DNA of 16,183 bases from contig NZ_DKGQ01000049.1 of the NCBI RefSeq assembly GCF_002453355.1, positions 23,987-40,169 of the forward strand. Direction: 5' to 3'. Below the pieces are notes generated by a model, which was not told the DNA's origin, made no database searches, and saw nothing but the letters and a program-made list of their open reading frames with translations. The translations under genes were made by a program, and so were the position numbers. Shown piece after piece: positions 1-7,061 of the stretch (the first letter of the stretch is position 1; every line of letters begins with the position of its first letter). Origin of the DNA: Psychrobacter sp. UBA6766. Lineage in GTDB: Bacteria > Pseudomonadota > Gammaproteobacteria > Pseudomonadales > Moraxellaceae.

Positions 1-245
1 ATACCATTGGCTTTACCACCAAGGATAACGATACGTTCTGCAACGGTGTCAAACGCCTCAGTCAGACGCTCATAAGTTTCATCCAATAACTGATGGACAC
101 CAATAAAACCAGTACCTTGTAAATTCCAATGGCACTGCTTACTGTCCATACTTAAATCAATCAAATTTGCTAAATTAGAATTTAACAGATCGACCATTTT
201 TTTAGCTGTTTCATCATCAATACCACTTGCGTAACGTTCTCTCAT
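1..245 (-). CDS. dps: Dps-family DNA-binding ferritin-like protein (5' part, runs off the window)
   Basis: Only the first 81 codons are in the window; the rest lies beyond the left edge. Dps proteins form 12-subunit shells that oxidise Fe(II) with peroxide, store iron and shield DNA during starvation and oxidative stress. The visible segment reads as the first ferritin helices and contains the motifs CHWNLQG and HQLLDETYE. All five residues expected at the intersubunit ferroxidase site are present: H39, H51, D55, D66 and E70, with the same spacing as E. coli Dps (H51, H63, D67, D78, E82), offset by 12. The N-terminus is shorter than in E. coli, so the Lys-rich DNA-binding tail of that protein is not obvious. 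The ATG is preceded by GGAG eight bases upstream on the minus strand. The gene is transcribed divergently from uvrB. Confidence 0.9.
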   Translation of the reverse strand, partial: MRERYASGIDDETAKKMVDLLNSNLANLIDLSMDSKQCHWNLQGTGFIGVHQLLDETYERLTEAFDTVAERIVILGGKANG

Positions 246-719
246 AATTTACTCCATTATTTTAAGTTTTTATTAGATGTTAGATTAACTTTTAAGCATG
301 TTGTTGATTGTACTTATTACTTACTATTCATACTGCTTGCTAATTAATTCAGTACTCATAGTAGCAACTTATCGAAATGATTAAACCCCTATGTTTTAGG
401 CTTTAGTAAGTGGTCGTGTAACGACTTTGTTAATCATGAAAAGCTTTGTAAAGGTAACTACCATTCTGTGCGTTTTTTATAAATAATAAACGCTGTTTTA
501 TCGGTAGCCGTTTTAAGATAATGAGTTTCCTAGTATCTATTTTAAATTTGAAGCGATGCCCAATTTAACTCTTATTCCAATGGTTAAATAGGCAGACAGG
601 TAACGCGTAAGTTGATGGATAAGACCGGCAATTATCCTTTAAAAACTGCACTTTAGACCCCATATTGTTATAAACCTTACCTCTTATAACCTTTTATAAA
701 TATCAGGAAGAAAGCCATT
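246..719. other. Divergent intergenic region between dps and uvrB
   Basis: AT-rich, with no convincing ORF on either strand. It must hold the promoters of both flanking genes, but I could not place a clear -35/-10 pair with acceptable spacing. AT-rich hexamers such as TATAAC (685-690) lie close to the uvrB start. Small hairpins can be drawn: GTCGT/ACGAC at 413-425, GCGTTT/AAACGC at 470-493, and the inverted repeat at 617-637 listed separately. I see no canonical CTG-N10-CAG LexA site, which fits the general absence of classical LexA in Moraxellaceae (family knowledge, not tested here). Confidence 0.5.
617..637. repeat. Inverted repeat GGATAA-N9-TTATCC upstream of uvrB
   Basis: A perfect 6-bp inverted repeat (617-622 and 632-637) separated by nine bases, about 85 bp upstream of the uvrB start. 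No T-run follows it, so it is not a terminator. It could be a protein-binding site or a leader hairpin. Short repeats of this kind also arise by chance in AT-rich DNA. Confidence 0.3.
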
Positions 720-2831
720 ATGCGAATGCCTGAACCGCGCTCGTCGCGTCAGTTAAACCAATTGGCCACTCAGCTGCAAGGCGAAGCTGAAATCAGTGGT
801 GTCAATGCGTCTGGAACGCAAATATCAAGCCGCGCCTTTGAGATGGTCACCGACTTTGAACCTGCAGGCGATCAACCACAAGCCATCGAAAAGTTGGTCA
901 AAGGCATCAACTCAGGCATGGATGAGCAGTTATTACTGGGTGTCACTGGCTCTGGTAAAACCTATACCATGGCCAAGGTCATCGCTGAGTGTCAACGTCC
1001 GACTATTATTATGGCGCACAATAAAACCCTTGCTGCGCAGTTATATGGTGAGTTTAAAGCGTTTTTCCCTAATAACGCCGTTGAGTATTTCGTCAGTTAT
1101 TACGACTATTATCAGCCAGAAGCGTATGTTGCTGCTAGCGATACCTTTATTGAAAAAGACAGCGCCATTAACGATCATATTGACCAAATGCGCTTGTCAG
1201 CGACGCGAGCGTTGCTTGAGCGCCGTGATGCGATTATCGTTGCTTCCGTATCGTGCATTTATGGTTTGGGCGATCCAGAAAGTTATTTAAAAATGCTTTT
1301 GCATGTGGTGGTTGGCGATAAAATCGATCGCACGGCGACCATTAAGCGTTTGGTTGAGATGCAATATAACCGTAACGAGCTCGACTTTGGCCGCGGTACA
1401 TATCGACTACGCGGCGAATTATTGGATATTTATCCAGCGGAATCTGAGCAATTGGCGGTTCGGGTTCATCTGTTTGATGATGAAGTGGAAAAAATCACGT
1501 GGTTTGACCCGTTAACAGGCAAAACCGTCCGAAGCGTGCCGCGAATTACCATTTATCCGAAATCGCATTATGTGACGCCGCGCAATAAATTAGAAGCAGC
1601 AAGCCATACCATTCGTGAGGAGCTTGAGCCGCGTCTCGAGTATTTCCGCGACAATAATAAGTTGGTTGAGGCGCAGCGTCTTAAAGAGCGCACCCAGTAT
1701 GACCTTGAGATGATTCAGCAGCTTGGTTACTGTAACGGTATCGAAAACTACTCGCAGCATCTTTCTGGTCGTCCGTCAGGGGAAGCCCCGCCGACTTTGT
1801 TTGATTATATTCCAGAAGATGCGCTGCTGTTCCTTGATGAGTCGCACGTGACGGTTTCGCAAATTGGTGCAATGTATAAAGGCGATAGATCGCGTAAAGA
1901 AAACTTGGTCAATTACGGTTTTCGTTTGCCAAGTGCGATGAATAACCGCCCGATGAAGTTTGAAGAGTGGGAGCGTATCAAGCCTAAGACCATTTATGTG
2001 AGTGCGACGCCTGCCCAATACGAGCTTGAGCATAGCGAACAAGTGGTTGAACAAGTCGTGCGCCCAACGGGTTTGATTGACCCGGAGATTGAGATTCGTC
2101 CAGTTTTGACACAAGTTGATGATGTGTTGTCAGAGATTACCAAACGCCGTGAGCTTGATGAACGTGTCTTAATCACTACTTTGACCAAACGCATGGCAGA
2201 AGATTTGACCAGTTATTTGAAAGAATACGATGTCAAAGTTGCCTATTTACACTCAGATATCGATACGGTTGAGCGTATGCAGATTATCCATGAGCTGCGA
2301 ACGGGCGTCCATGATGTATTAGTCGGTATTAACCTTTTGCGCGAAGGACTTGATATGCCTGAGGTGTCATTGGTGGCGATATTTGATGCTGATAAAGAAG
2401 GCTTTTTGCGTTCTGAGCGCTCTTTGATTCAGACCATCGGCCGTGCTGCGCGTCATTTAAATGGTAAAGCGATTTTGTATGCCGACCGTATCACGCCTAG
2501 TATGGAAAAAGCGATAGAGGAAACTGACCGTCGCCGCGAAAAACAAGTGGCCTTTAACCTTGAGCATAACATCACCCCAAAAGGCGCGCGCCGTAGCATC
2601 ACCGATAAAATCGATACGGGTGATGATTTGGATGCTAACGACAATCAGATGATTCCAGTCAAGAGTAATTTGCCTGATGTCGATATTAGCATTTTGCGCA
2701 GCCCTGATTTGCTCGCCAAAGAAATTAAGCGTCTTGAAAAACAAATGCAGCAAATGTCACGGGAATTGAAGTTTGAAGAAGCGGCAAAAACGCGTGATAA
2801 AGTATTGGAATTGAAAGCACATTTGATTTAA
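720..2831 (+). CDS. uvrB: UvrABC system protein B (excinuclease subunit, damage-verifying helicase)
   Basis: UvrB takes over the lesion from UvrA in nucleotide excision repair, inserts its beta-hairpin between the strands to verify damage, and recruits UvrC for incision. The 703-aa product aligns with E. coli UvrB (673 aa) throughout. Visible motifs are Walker A GVTGSGKT (74-81), the beta-hairpin segment YYDYYQPEAYV (about 126-136), GIENYS, the DESH box (373-376), YVSATPAQYELE, helicase motifs INLLREGLDMPE and QTIGRAAR, and a C-terminal UVR domain (about 668-703) with the core FEEAAKTRD that contacts UvrC. The start is supported by AGGAAG (705-710) nine bases upstream. It gives an N-terminal extension of about 35 residues before the family core, which begins near residue 43 (VTDFEPAGDQP); no ribosome binding site precedes M42. 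The gene stands alone, diverges from dps and ends at a terminator. Confidence 0.98.
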   Translation: MRMPEPRSSRQLNQLATQLQGEAEISGVNASGTQISSRAFEMVTDFEPAGDQPQAIEKLVKGINSGMDEQLLLGVTGSGKTYTMAKVIAECQRPTIIMAHNKTLAAQLYGEFKAFFPNNAVEYFVSYYDYYQPEAYVAASDTFIEKDSAINDHIDQMRLSATRALLERRDAIIVASVSCIYGLGDPESYLKMLLHVVVGDKIDRTATIKRLVEMQYNRNELDFGRGTYRLRGELLDIYPAESEQLAVRVHLFDDEVEKITWFDPLTGKTVRSVPRITIYPKSHYVTPRNKLEAASHTIREELEPRLEYFRDNNKLVEAQRLKERTQYDLEMIQQLGYCNGIENYSQHLSGRPSGEAPPTLFDYIPEDALLFLDESHVTVSQIGAMYKGDRSRKENLVNYGFRLPSAMNNRPMKFEEWERIKPKTIYVSATPAQYELEHSEQVVEQVVRPTGLIDPEIEIRPVLTQVDDVLSEITKRRELDERVLITTLTKRMAEDLTSYLKEYDVKVAYLHSDIDTVERMQIIHELRTGVHDVLVGINLLREGLDMPEVSLVAIFDADKEGFLRSERSLIQTIGRAARHLNGKAILYADRITPSMEKAIEETDRRREKQVAFNLEHNITPKGARRSITDKIDTGDDLDANDNQMIPVKSNLPDVDISILRSPDLLAKEIKRLEKQMQQMSRELKFEEAAKTRDKVLELKAHLI

Positions 2832-2877
2832 TGATATGAGGCAGCTTTATTTAACCGTTTGTATGTAATCTGAAGAA

Positions 2878-2911
2878 AGTGAGTGGCCTGGTTTGGCGCT
2901 CACTCTTTTTT
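2878..2911 (+). terminator. Intrinsic terminator of uvrB
   Basis: AGTGAGTG pairs with CGCTCACT (eight pairs, one of them G-T) around a loop with a few further possible pairs. Six T residues follow at 2906-2911. It lies 47 bp after the uvrB stop. Confidence 0.75.
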
Positions 2912-2934
2912 ATGGATTATGCTACCGAGGATAT

Positions 2935-2963
2935 TTGATACAGTGAACTATGTATCGTTATAT
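2935..2963 (+). promoter_or_regulatory. Candidate promoter with embedded inverted repeat, upstream of the first aminotransferase
   Basis: A TTGATA hexamer (2935-2940) is followed after 17 bases by the AT-rich hexamer TTATAT (2958-2963), a plausible but weak sigma70 arrangement. Within it lies a perfect inverted repeat, GATACA (2937-2942), an 8-base spacer, then TGTATC (2951-2956). The repeat covers the -35 and the spacer, where a repressor would act. Both the promoter and the operator role are inference. Confidence 0.35.
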
Positions 2964-3011
2964 CTGATATCCTAGTATTAGAATTAATAGCAATTAGGCG
3001 TACTATTTATT

Positions 3012-4064
3012 GTGCTTACCAACAACTTACTAGAGTTAAACTCTAACGAAAACTCACTTGGTATGTCAGACACGGCTAAACAAGCTGTAATTGATGCGTT
3101 AGCCATTGGTTTTCGTTATCCAGACGACCAACGCGCAGCTTTAATCACCAGAGTTGCCAAAATCAATGGCCTGAATGAAAGTCAAATTTCTCTAGGTAGC
3201 GGCTCCAGTGAAAATATCCGCACTGTCGTACAAATGCTACAAAACAGAGCCTTAAGAGAGGGCAGGAATTTTCAATTAATTGTGCCGCACCCAACCTTTG
3301 CTTATGCGGAATTGTACGCAGTTTCTATCGATGTGCCGGTGATAAAAGTAGCGCTAACGCCTGAAAATTATGCTTTTGACTTACAAGCGATGCAAAAAGC
3401 CGCGGATGATTTCGATGGTATCAGCTTGTTTTATCTGTGTAATCCTAATAATCCAACGGCGACGATTACCGCTACGGACGAATTAGAAGCATGGGTACAA
3501 CATGCTCCAAAGCATCACTATTTCTTATTAGATGAAGCCTATTCAGAATATGTCACCGACCCAAGTTTTGAGAGTGGGATTGCATGGATAAAAGAGCAGC
3601 GCTCTGACAATATTGTCATTGTCAGAACCTTCTCAAAACTGTGCGCGCTGGCAGGAATGCGCGTTGGCTATGCAGTCGCAAGCCCGCAAATGATTGCCAA
3701 ACTCGAGGCATTTATATCGGTCGATAATACTAACTTAGCAGGTGCAGTAGCAGCGCTTGCAACCTTAGATGATGAGGCGTTTTTAGCATTGAGCTTACGC
3801 ACCACCAATCAATCGCGCCAGATGGTTGAGCAGGTACTCGATGAGCTTGGTTTACGCTACTTGCCATCGCAAGCCAGCTTTATATTTCATGAAATAAAAG
3901 GCGAGGTGCAAATTTATATCGATAGAATGCGCGAACATGGTATCGCCGTTGGGCGTGAGTTTGCACCTATCACAGGCTTTAATCGTTTAACACTTGGTAC
4001 GCCTGATGAGATGGCAGTATTTATGAAAACCTTAAAAATGTTTCGTGAGAAAGGCTGGGTATGA
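3012..4064 (+). CDS. HisC-like class I/II PLP-dependent aminotransferase, paralogue 1
   Basis: Fold-type I PLP aminotransferase of the histidinol-phosphate/aromatic aminotransferase group, 350 aa, presumably cytoplasmic. Visible landmarks are the N-terminal NENSLG, GSGSSENI (cofactor-phosphate region), CNPNNPTA (143-150), LLDEAY with the cofactor-binding Asp at 174 and Tyr at 177, TFSK with the Schiff-base Lys at 209, and MRVGYA. The usual NPNNPTG motif has Ala in place of Gly. The motif after the catalytic Lys reads LCALAG, where the family and the downstream paralogue have FGLAG. It is about 64% identical to its neighbour (220 of 345 aligned positions, hand count, no gaps). The start is GTG with only a weak AGG 13 bases upstream; an in-frame TAG at 2988 rules out a much longer protein. 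No other histidine-pathway gene is nearby, so the substrate is unknown and I give no symbol. Confidence 0.85.
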   Translation: MLTNNLLELNSNENSLGMSDTAKQAVIDALAIGFRYPDDQRAALITRVAKINGLNESQISLGSGSSENIRTVVQMLQNRALREGRNFQLIVPHPTFAYAELYAVSIDVPVIKVALTPENYAFDLQAMQKAADDFDGISLFYLCNPNNPTATITATDELEAWVQHAPKHHYFLLDEAYSEYVTDPSFESGIAWIKEQRSDNIVIVRTFSKLCALAGMRVGYAVASPQMIAKLEAFISVDNTNLAGAVAALATLDDEAFLALSLRTTNQSRQMVEQVLDELGLRYLPSQASFIFHEIKGEVQIYIDRMREHGIAVGREFAPITGFNRLTLGTPDEMAVFMKTLKMFREKGWV

Positions 4065-4094
4065 GTGAGCCAAACCCTGTAGTTTAACTATTAT

Positions 4095-4131
4095 AAAGGG
4101 AAGTTGCCTAATATGCAGTTTCCCTTTTTTT
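4095..4131 (+). terminator. Intrinsic terminator after aminotransferase 1
   Basis: A 13-bp stem (AAAGGGAA paired with TTTCCCTTT, extended by GTTGC/GCAGT through two G-T pairs) runs from 4095 to 4127 with loop CTAATAT. The T-run continues to 4131. It separates the two aminotransferase genes transcriptionally. Confidence 0.75.
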
Positions 4132-4217
4132 AAAGCAAATAAGTATACTTAATTTTAAATTGAAGCAATAGAAGCATAAGGACAACACTTTATCGGTGTT
4201 AATTTATAACTAATAAT

Positions 4218-4245
4218 TTGCTATTAGATAACTTGTAATTATGAT
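4218..4245 (+). promoter_or_regulatory. Candidate sigma70 promoter of aminotransferase 2
   Basis: TTGCTA (4218-4223), 16-base spacer, TATGAT (4240-4245). It lies after the preceding terminator and upstream of the second aminotransferase, suggesting that the paralogue has its own transcription start near 4252. Confidence 0.45.
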
Positions 4246-4319
4246 AAATGCCACTTAATATGATGTGAAGCAGCTGCATGCGCTTTCTCACTCATGGACG
4301 ACTTAGGCAGATTATCTAT

Positions 4320-5390
4320 ATGCATAATAATATCGATAACAACAGTAATAAATTACTCAAGTTAGACTTCAATGAAAATTCCTTAGGCATGGCAGACTCT
4401 GCCAAACAAGCCATCACTAATGCCTTAGCTGGCGGTGCTCGCTATCCTGATAAACATCGCACCACGCTATTGAGCAAAGTTGCTGCTATCAATGGCGTCG
4501 CTGAAAAACAGGTTTTACTGGGCAATGGTTCGATTGAAAGTATCAGAGCGGTCGTACAAATGCTGCATGACAAAGCCTTGAAAACAGACATAGGATTTCA
4601 ACTCATCATTCCAGACCCGACTTTTGGCTGTGCAGAGCTATGTGCGCTTTCTCTTGGTATTCCAGTGGTCAAAGTGCCATTAACTCGCGATAACTATGAT
4701 TTAGACTTTGCTAACCTAAAAAAAGCTGCCGCTGCCTTTGACGGTATCAGTCTATTTTATCTGTGTAACCCTAACAATCCAACGGCAATCATTACGGCAC
4801 AGGACAAACTCAAATCCTGGTTGCAACATGCGCCAAAAAACCACTACTTCTTATTGGATGAAGCCTACTTTGGCTATATTACAGAGCCAGGTTTTGAGAG
4901 TGGTGTTGAATGGGTAAAGCAGGGGCTATCAGATAACCTAATTGTCGTTCGCACCTTTTCAAAACTGTTTGGCTTGGCAGGCTTGCGTGTGGGCTATGCG
5001 ATTTCAAATCCAAAGATGGTTGCAGAAACTGGGTCTTTAATGTCTACAGACAATATCAACTTATTAGGTGCTGTCGCGGCAATAGCGACGCTAGAAGACG
5101 AAGCATTTTTGACGCACAGTTTACAAACCACCAATCAAGCAAGGCAAATGATGGAGACGGCGCTCGATGAGCTGGGGCTGCGTTATTTACCCTCGCAAAC
5201 CAATTTTATTTTTTATGAAGTAAATGGCGATGTGCAAACCTATATCGATAGAATGCGTAAACATGGTATTGCCGTTGGTCGTGAGTTTTCTTCTATCCCA
5301 GGTTTTAACCGCATTACATTGGGAACGCCAGAAGAGATGACGGTCGTTATTGAGGCGTTACAGTTATTTCGTGAAAGAGGTTGGGTGTGA
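4320..5390 (+). CDS. HisC-like class I/II PLP-dependent aminotransferase, paralogue 2
   Basis: A 356-aa tandem paralogue of the preceding gene with the same fold-type I landmarks: NENSLG, GNGSIESI, CNPNNPTA, LLDEAYFGY and the canonical Schiff-base motif TFSKLFGLAGLRVGY (Lys 215), then a C-terminus ending RERGWV as in the neighbour (REKGWV). It catalyses amino-group transfer with PLP; the substrate cannot be read from sequence, and histidinol phosphate or an aromatic amino acid are only family-level possibilities. I chose ATG 4320 because a weak AGG lies upstream in the same arrangement as in paralogue 1 and homology begins 12 residues in. An in-frame ATG at 4278, with GAAG seven bases upstream, would add 14 non-homologous residues and remains possible. 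This copy keeps the standard active-site motif, so it is the more orthodox of the two. Confidence 0.85.
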   Translation: MHNNIDNNSNKLLKLDFNENSLGMADSAKQAITNALAGGARYPDKHRTTLLSKVAAINGVAEKQVLLGNGSIESIRAVVQMLHDKALKTDIGFQLIIPDPTFGCAELCALSLGIPVVKVPLTRDNYDLDFANLKKAAAAFDGISLFYLCNPNNPTAIITAQDKLKSWLQHAPKNHYFLLDEAYFGYITEPGFESGVEWVKQGLSDNLIVVRTFSKLFGLAGLRVGYAISNPKMVAETGSLMSTDNINLLGAVAAIATLEDEAFLTHSLQTTNQARQMMETALDELGLRYLPSQTNFIFYEVNGDVQTYIDRMRKHGIAVGREFSSIPGFNRITLGTPEEMTVVIEALQLFRERGWV

Positions 5391-5419
5391 TTGCACCAAA
5401 TCGTATGATTTAATTTATC

Positions 5420-5457
5420 AAAAAAGAGCAATGCTTAGATGGCAACCTTGCTTTTTT
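5420..5457 (+). terminator. Probable intrinsic terminator after aminotransferase 2
   Basis: AGCAA (5427-5431) pairs with TTGCT (5448-5452). After a one-base bulge, the flanking A-run (5420-5425) pairs with the T-run ending at 5457. The loop is about 16 bases. It is less compact than the other terminators here. Confidence 0.5.
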
Positions 5458-5624
5458 ACCAACATCAAACGCAGTTTTACATATTCTGTCTTAAAAAATA
5501 TCAGCTCAGCTTATACGATAGGTTAATAAAGCACGATCTAACAAGCATAAAAAATATGCTGCACAACGATCATAAAAATAGCCGTGCTAAAAGTTTTTAA
5601 AATTTTAAGACAAAGGGTGTATAT

Positions 5625-6002
5625 ATGTTTGATATTAAATCGTTTTTTAAGCGAGAAGTAGAAAAGAAACTCACCAATGTGGATGATTATATCTTTATGC
5701 CTGAGCGCGTTGAGATGGCACTTGAAGGTGGTGAGCTGAATTGTGTGTTAAATAGCGATGGCCGCGTCGACATTTTTTATAGTAAGCAAGGGGTGACAGA
5801 AGTCAGTTCAGCGTCGCGTAAGCATCCTTTTACAGCGTTTGAGACCGAGTTGTTTCATGGTGTTTATGATGATGTCATCCATGCCTTGGTCAAAGAAGTA
5901 GATAAGATAATTGACGGCTCGTCCAAGTATTTCCACCGTAGTAAAATATTGCCTTCGACGCCGTCTTTGCCCGTTCGTCCAGATCCTAGTAATGAACTAT
6001 AA
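5625..6002 (+). CDS. Hypothetical protein, 125 aa
   Basis: I do not recognise this protein. It starts at ATG with AAAGGG seven to eight bases upstream, has normal codon use and ends in TAA. It has no signal peptide and no hydrophobic membrane segment, so it is probably cytoplasmic. The N-terminus is basic and amphipathic (FFKREVEKK), the middle looks like alternating strand segments (LNCVLNSDGRVDIFY), a helix follows (about residues 83-105, with VYDDVIHALVKEVDKII), and the tail is proline-rich (PSTPSLPVRPDPS). Cysteine occurs once. It stands alone: a terminator-like structure lies upstream and the gene converges on the lipoprotein gene. No function is claimed. Confidence 0.7.
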   Translation: MFDIKSFFKREVEKKLTNVDDYIFMPERVEMALEGGELNCVLNSDGRVDIFYSKQGVTEVSSASRKHPFTAFETELFHGVYDDVIHALVKEVDKIIDGSSKYFHRSKILPSTPSLPVRPDPSNEL

Positions 6003-6079
6003 GCTGATCCATTTTAAGAGCGTAAATGTTTTATAAATACCCTTAATAATAAAATTAGCAATAAAAAACTAAATCAATC

Positions 6080-6108
6080 AATTGGGTTATGCAATTGATA
6101 ACCCAATT
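6080..6108. terminator. Perfect 11-bp hairpin between convergent genes (possible bidirectional terminator)
   Basis: AATTGGGTTAT (6080-6090) and ATAACCCAATT (6098-6108) are exact reverse complements around the 7-base loop GCAATTG. It sits between two convergent genes. T-runs beside it are weak (TTTATTT on the plus side; AGTTTTTTAT several bases away on the minus side), so termination is likely but not certain. Confidence 0.5.
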
Positions 6109-6154
6109 TATTTCGCGCAAACAAATCCTATCGATAAGTCAATTGGTCAGCTAT

Positions 6155-6541
6155 TTATTTAACAATGCTGCCGTAGCAACTCTGTAGCGACTTTGCCACA
6201 ACTCTAGCGACCAGCTGTGTTCGATAACTAGCATCTATCGCCGCATTACCTAATTCTACAATGGTTACTTGCTGCGGGGCTTGCTCACTCACGCAGCCAC
6301 AAACTCTACTTTTTACCTCTTCCTCTTGAGCGTCAGTCATCGCCACACTAGCAATTCGCCACGCATTTTGTTTTTCGATCTGACTGCGACATTGATTATC
6401 AATGGCAGTTTTAAAAATATTCATACCAATTTCATTTGCCGAGCCAATGGCGTTGCCTGCATTAGTATTGCCATCGGTTGTCGCACAGCCTGTTAATGCA
6501 AAGGTGGCAAGCATGAGGGTCGAAGCCAGAAGTTTTTTCAT
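6155..6541 (-). CDS. Small cysteine-containing lipoprotein, function unknown
   Basis: A 128-aa product beginning MKKLLAS with a typical type II signal peptide and lipobox LTGC; Cys19 would be lipidated. Residue +2 is Ala rather than Asp, so Lol sorting to the outer membrane is expected. The mature protein has four further cysteines, one in NQCRSQ, two in VCGCV and one in QSCYG, suggesting periplasmic disulfides. The chosen ATG (6541) has AAAGGA seven bases upstream; an upstream in-frame ATG at 6574 would put 11 residues before the signal peptide and has no comparable site. I do not recognise a named family. The gene appears monocistronic, with its own promoter (6607-6635). Confidence 0.8.
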   Translation of the reverse strand: MKKLLASTLMLATFALTGCATTDGNTNAGNAIGSANEIGMNIFKTAIDNQCRSQIEKQNAWRIASVAMTDAQEEEVKSRVCGCVSEQAPQQVTIVELGNAAIDASYRTQLVARVVAKSLQSCYGSIVK

Positions 6542-6606
6542 AAGTTTTCCTTTGAGATTTATGAGTGTTATCAATATTATTGGTAGGTTGTGTTTAATCG
6601 AAACTA

Positions 6607-6635
6607 ATTATAGTGATGGACAATTATAAACAAGT
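6607..6635 (-). promoter_or_regulatory. Candidate promoter of the lipoprotein gene
   Basis: On the minus strand a perfect TATAAT (6607-6612) lies about 66 bases upstream of the start codon. A poor -35 (ACTTGT at 17-base spacing, 6630-6635, or TTGTTT at 15 bases) precedes it. The perfect -10 makes this a reasonable call. Confidence 0.5.
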
Positions 6636-6698
6636 AATTTCTATAAATTAATAAAAAAGGTTAATCGATTGTCAATAACTCCCTGATTGAGTCTTGTT

Positions 6699-6984
6699 GA
6701 TCCCTGCAACCTTTGCTCGCGGACTGTAGCATGACAAGGATTAGATTTGCCTTTAAAACTGAGTAAAACGGACATAAAAGTTTACAAAACCCTTAAAGTC
6801 TGATTAAATAACCTGTAAATATGAAACCTAGTACCGCCTGGCGAAACAACAGTTACGTTTGATGATCTTAAATCAGCAAACTTGAAGAAATACATTAAGA
6901 TTCATGAGACTTGGGTTTTAATATCGCATAAAACGATGTAGCAATGTATGACACCCCATGTTTTAATTGCAGGGATCCTTTTTT
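6699..6984 (+). ncRNA. Candidate structured RNA (unrecognised), long-range paired ends
   Basis: This gene-free stretch has nested complementarity. GATCCCTGCAA (6699-6709) pairs exactly with TTGCAGGGATC (6967-6977). AAAACCC (6786-6792) plus AAGTCT (6796-6801) pair with AGACTT plus GGGTTTT (6907-6919), leaving a 3-base bulge. Inside lies a local hairpin, GTTTG.TGAT/ATCA.CAAAC (6857-6881). Six T residues (6979-6984) follow the closing strand, which suggests plus-strand transcription. TACATT (6891-6896) could also pair with AATGTA (6943-6948) as an alternative or pseudoknot. It does not match tmRNA, RNase P RNA, SRP RNA or 6S RNA as I know them, and no reverse transcriptase is nearby. A MITE-like element with 11-bp terminal repeats is the main alternative, but I see no target-site duplication. 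No clear promoter was found directly upstream. The rest of the 6542-7130 gap holds only the two promoters listed. Confidence 0.35.
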
Positions 6985-7061
6985 ATTTTATAAATGGGTC
7001 GCTGCACTTTTCAAGTATCAACATAGTATATAAAGCTCATAAATCAACACGGATTAGTTAC

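Noticed and set aside
246..719. SOS/LexA box upstream of uvrB
   Set aside because: No CTG-N10-CAG palindrome near the start; only scattered CTGT and ACAG tetramers are present.
1776..2114. Minus-strand open frame inside uvrB
   Set aside because: It is the antisense of a fully conserved gene, has no ribosome binding site and encodes nothing recognisable. The other antisense frames inside uvrB, acnB and the TRAP permease gene were rejected for the same reason.
4278..4319. Upstream ATG start for the second aminotransferase
   Set aside because: Not excluded, but the extra 14 residues have no match in the paralogue, and the ATG 4320 arrangement parallels that of paralogue 1.
6821..6862. 13-codon ORF (MKPSTAWRNNSYV) inside the candidate RNA
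   Set aside because: No ribosome binding site; the length is within chance expectation, and it does not resemble a tmRNA tag frame.
6699..6984. Retron msr/msd reading of the structured region (inverted ends and a TAGC motif)
   Set aside because: No reverse transcriptase gene is present on either side, and the TAGC lies about 19 bases after the end repeat rather than directly beside it.
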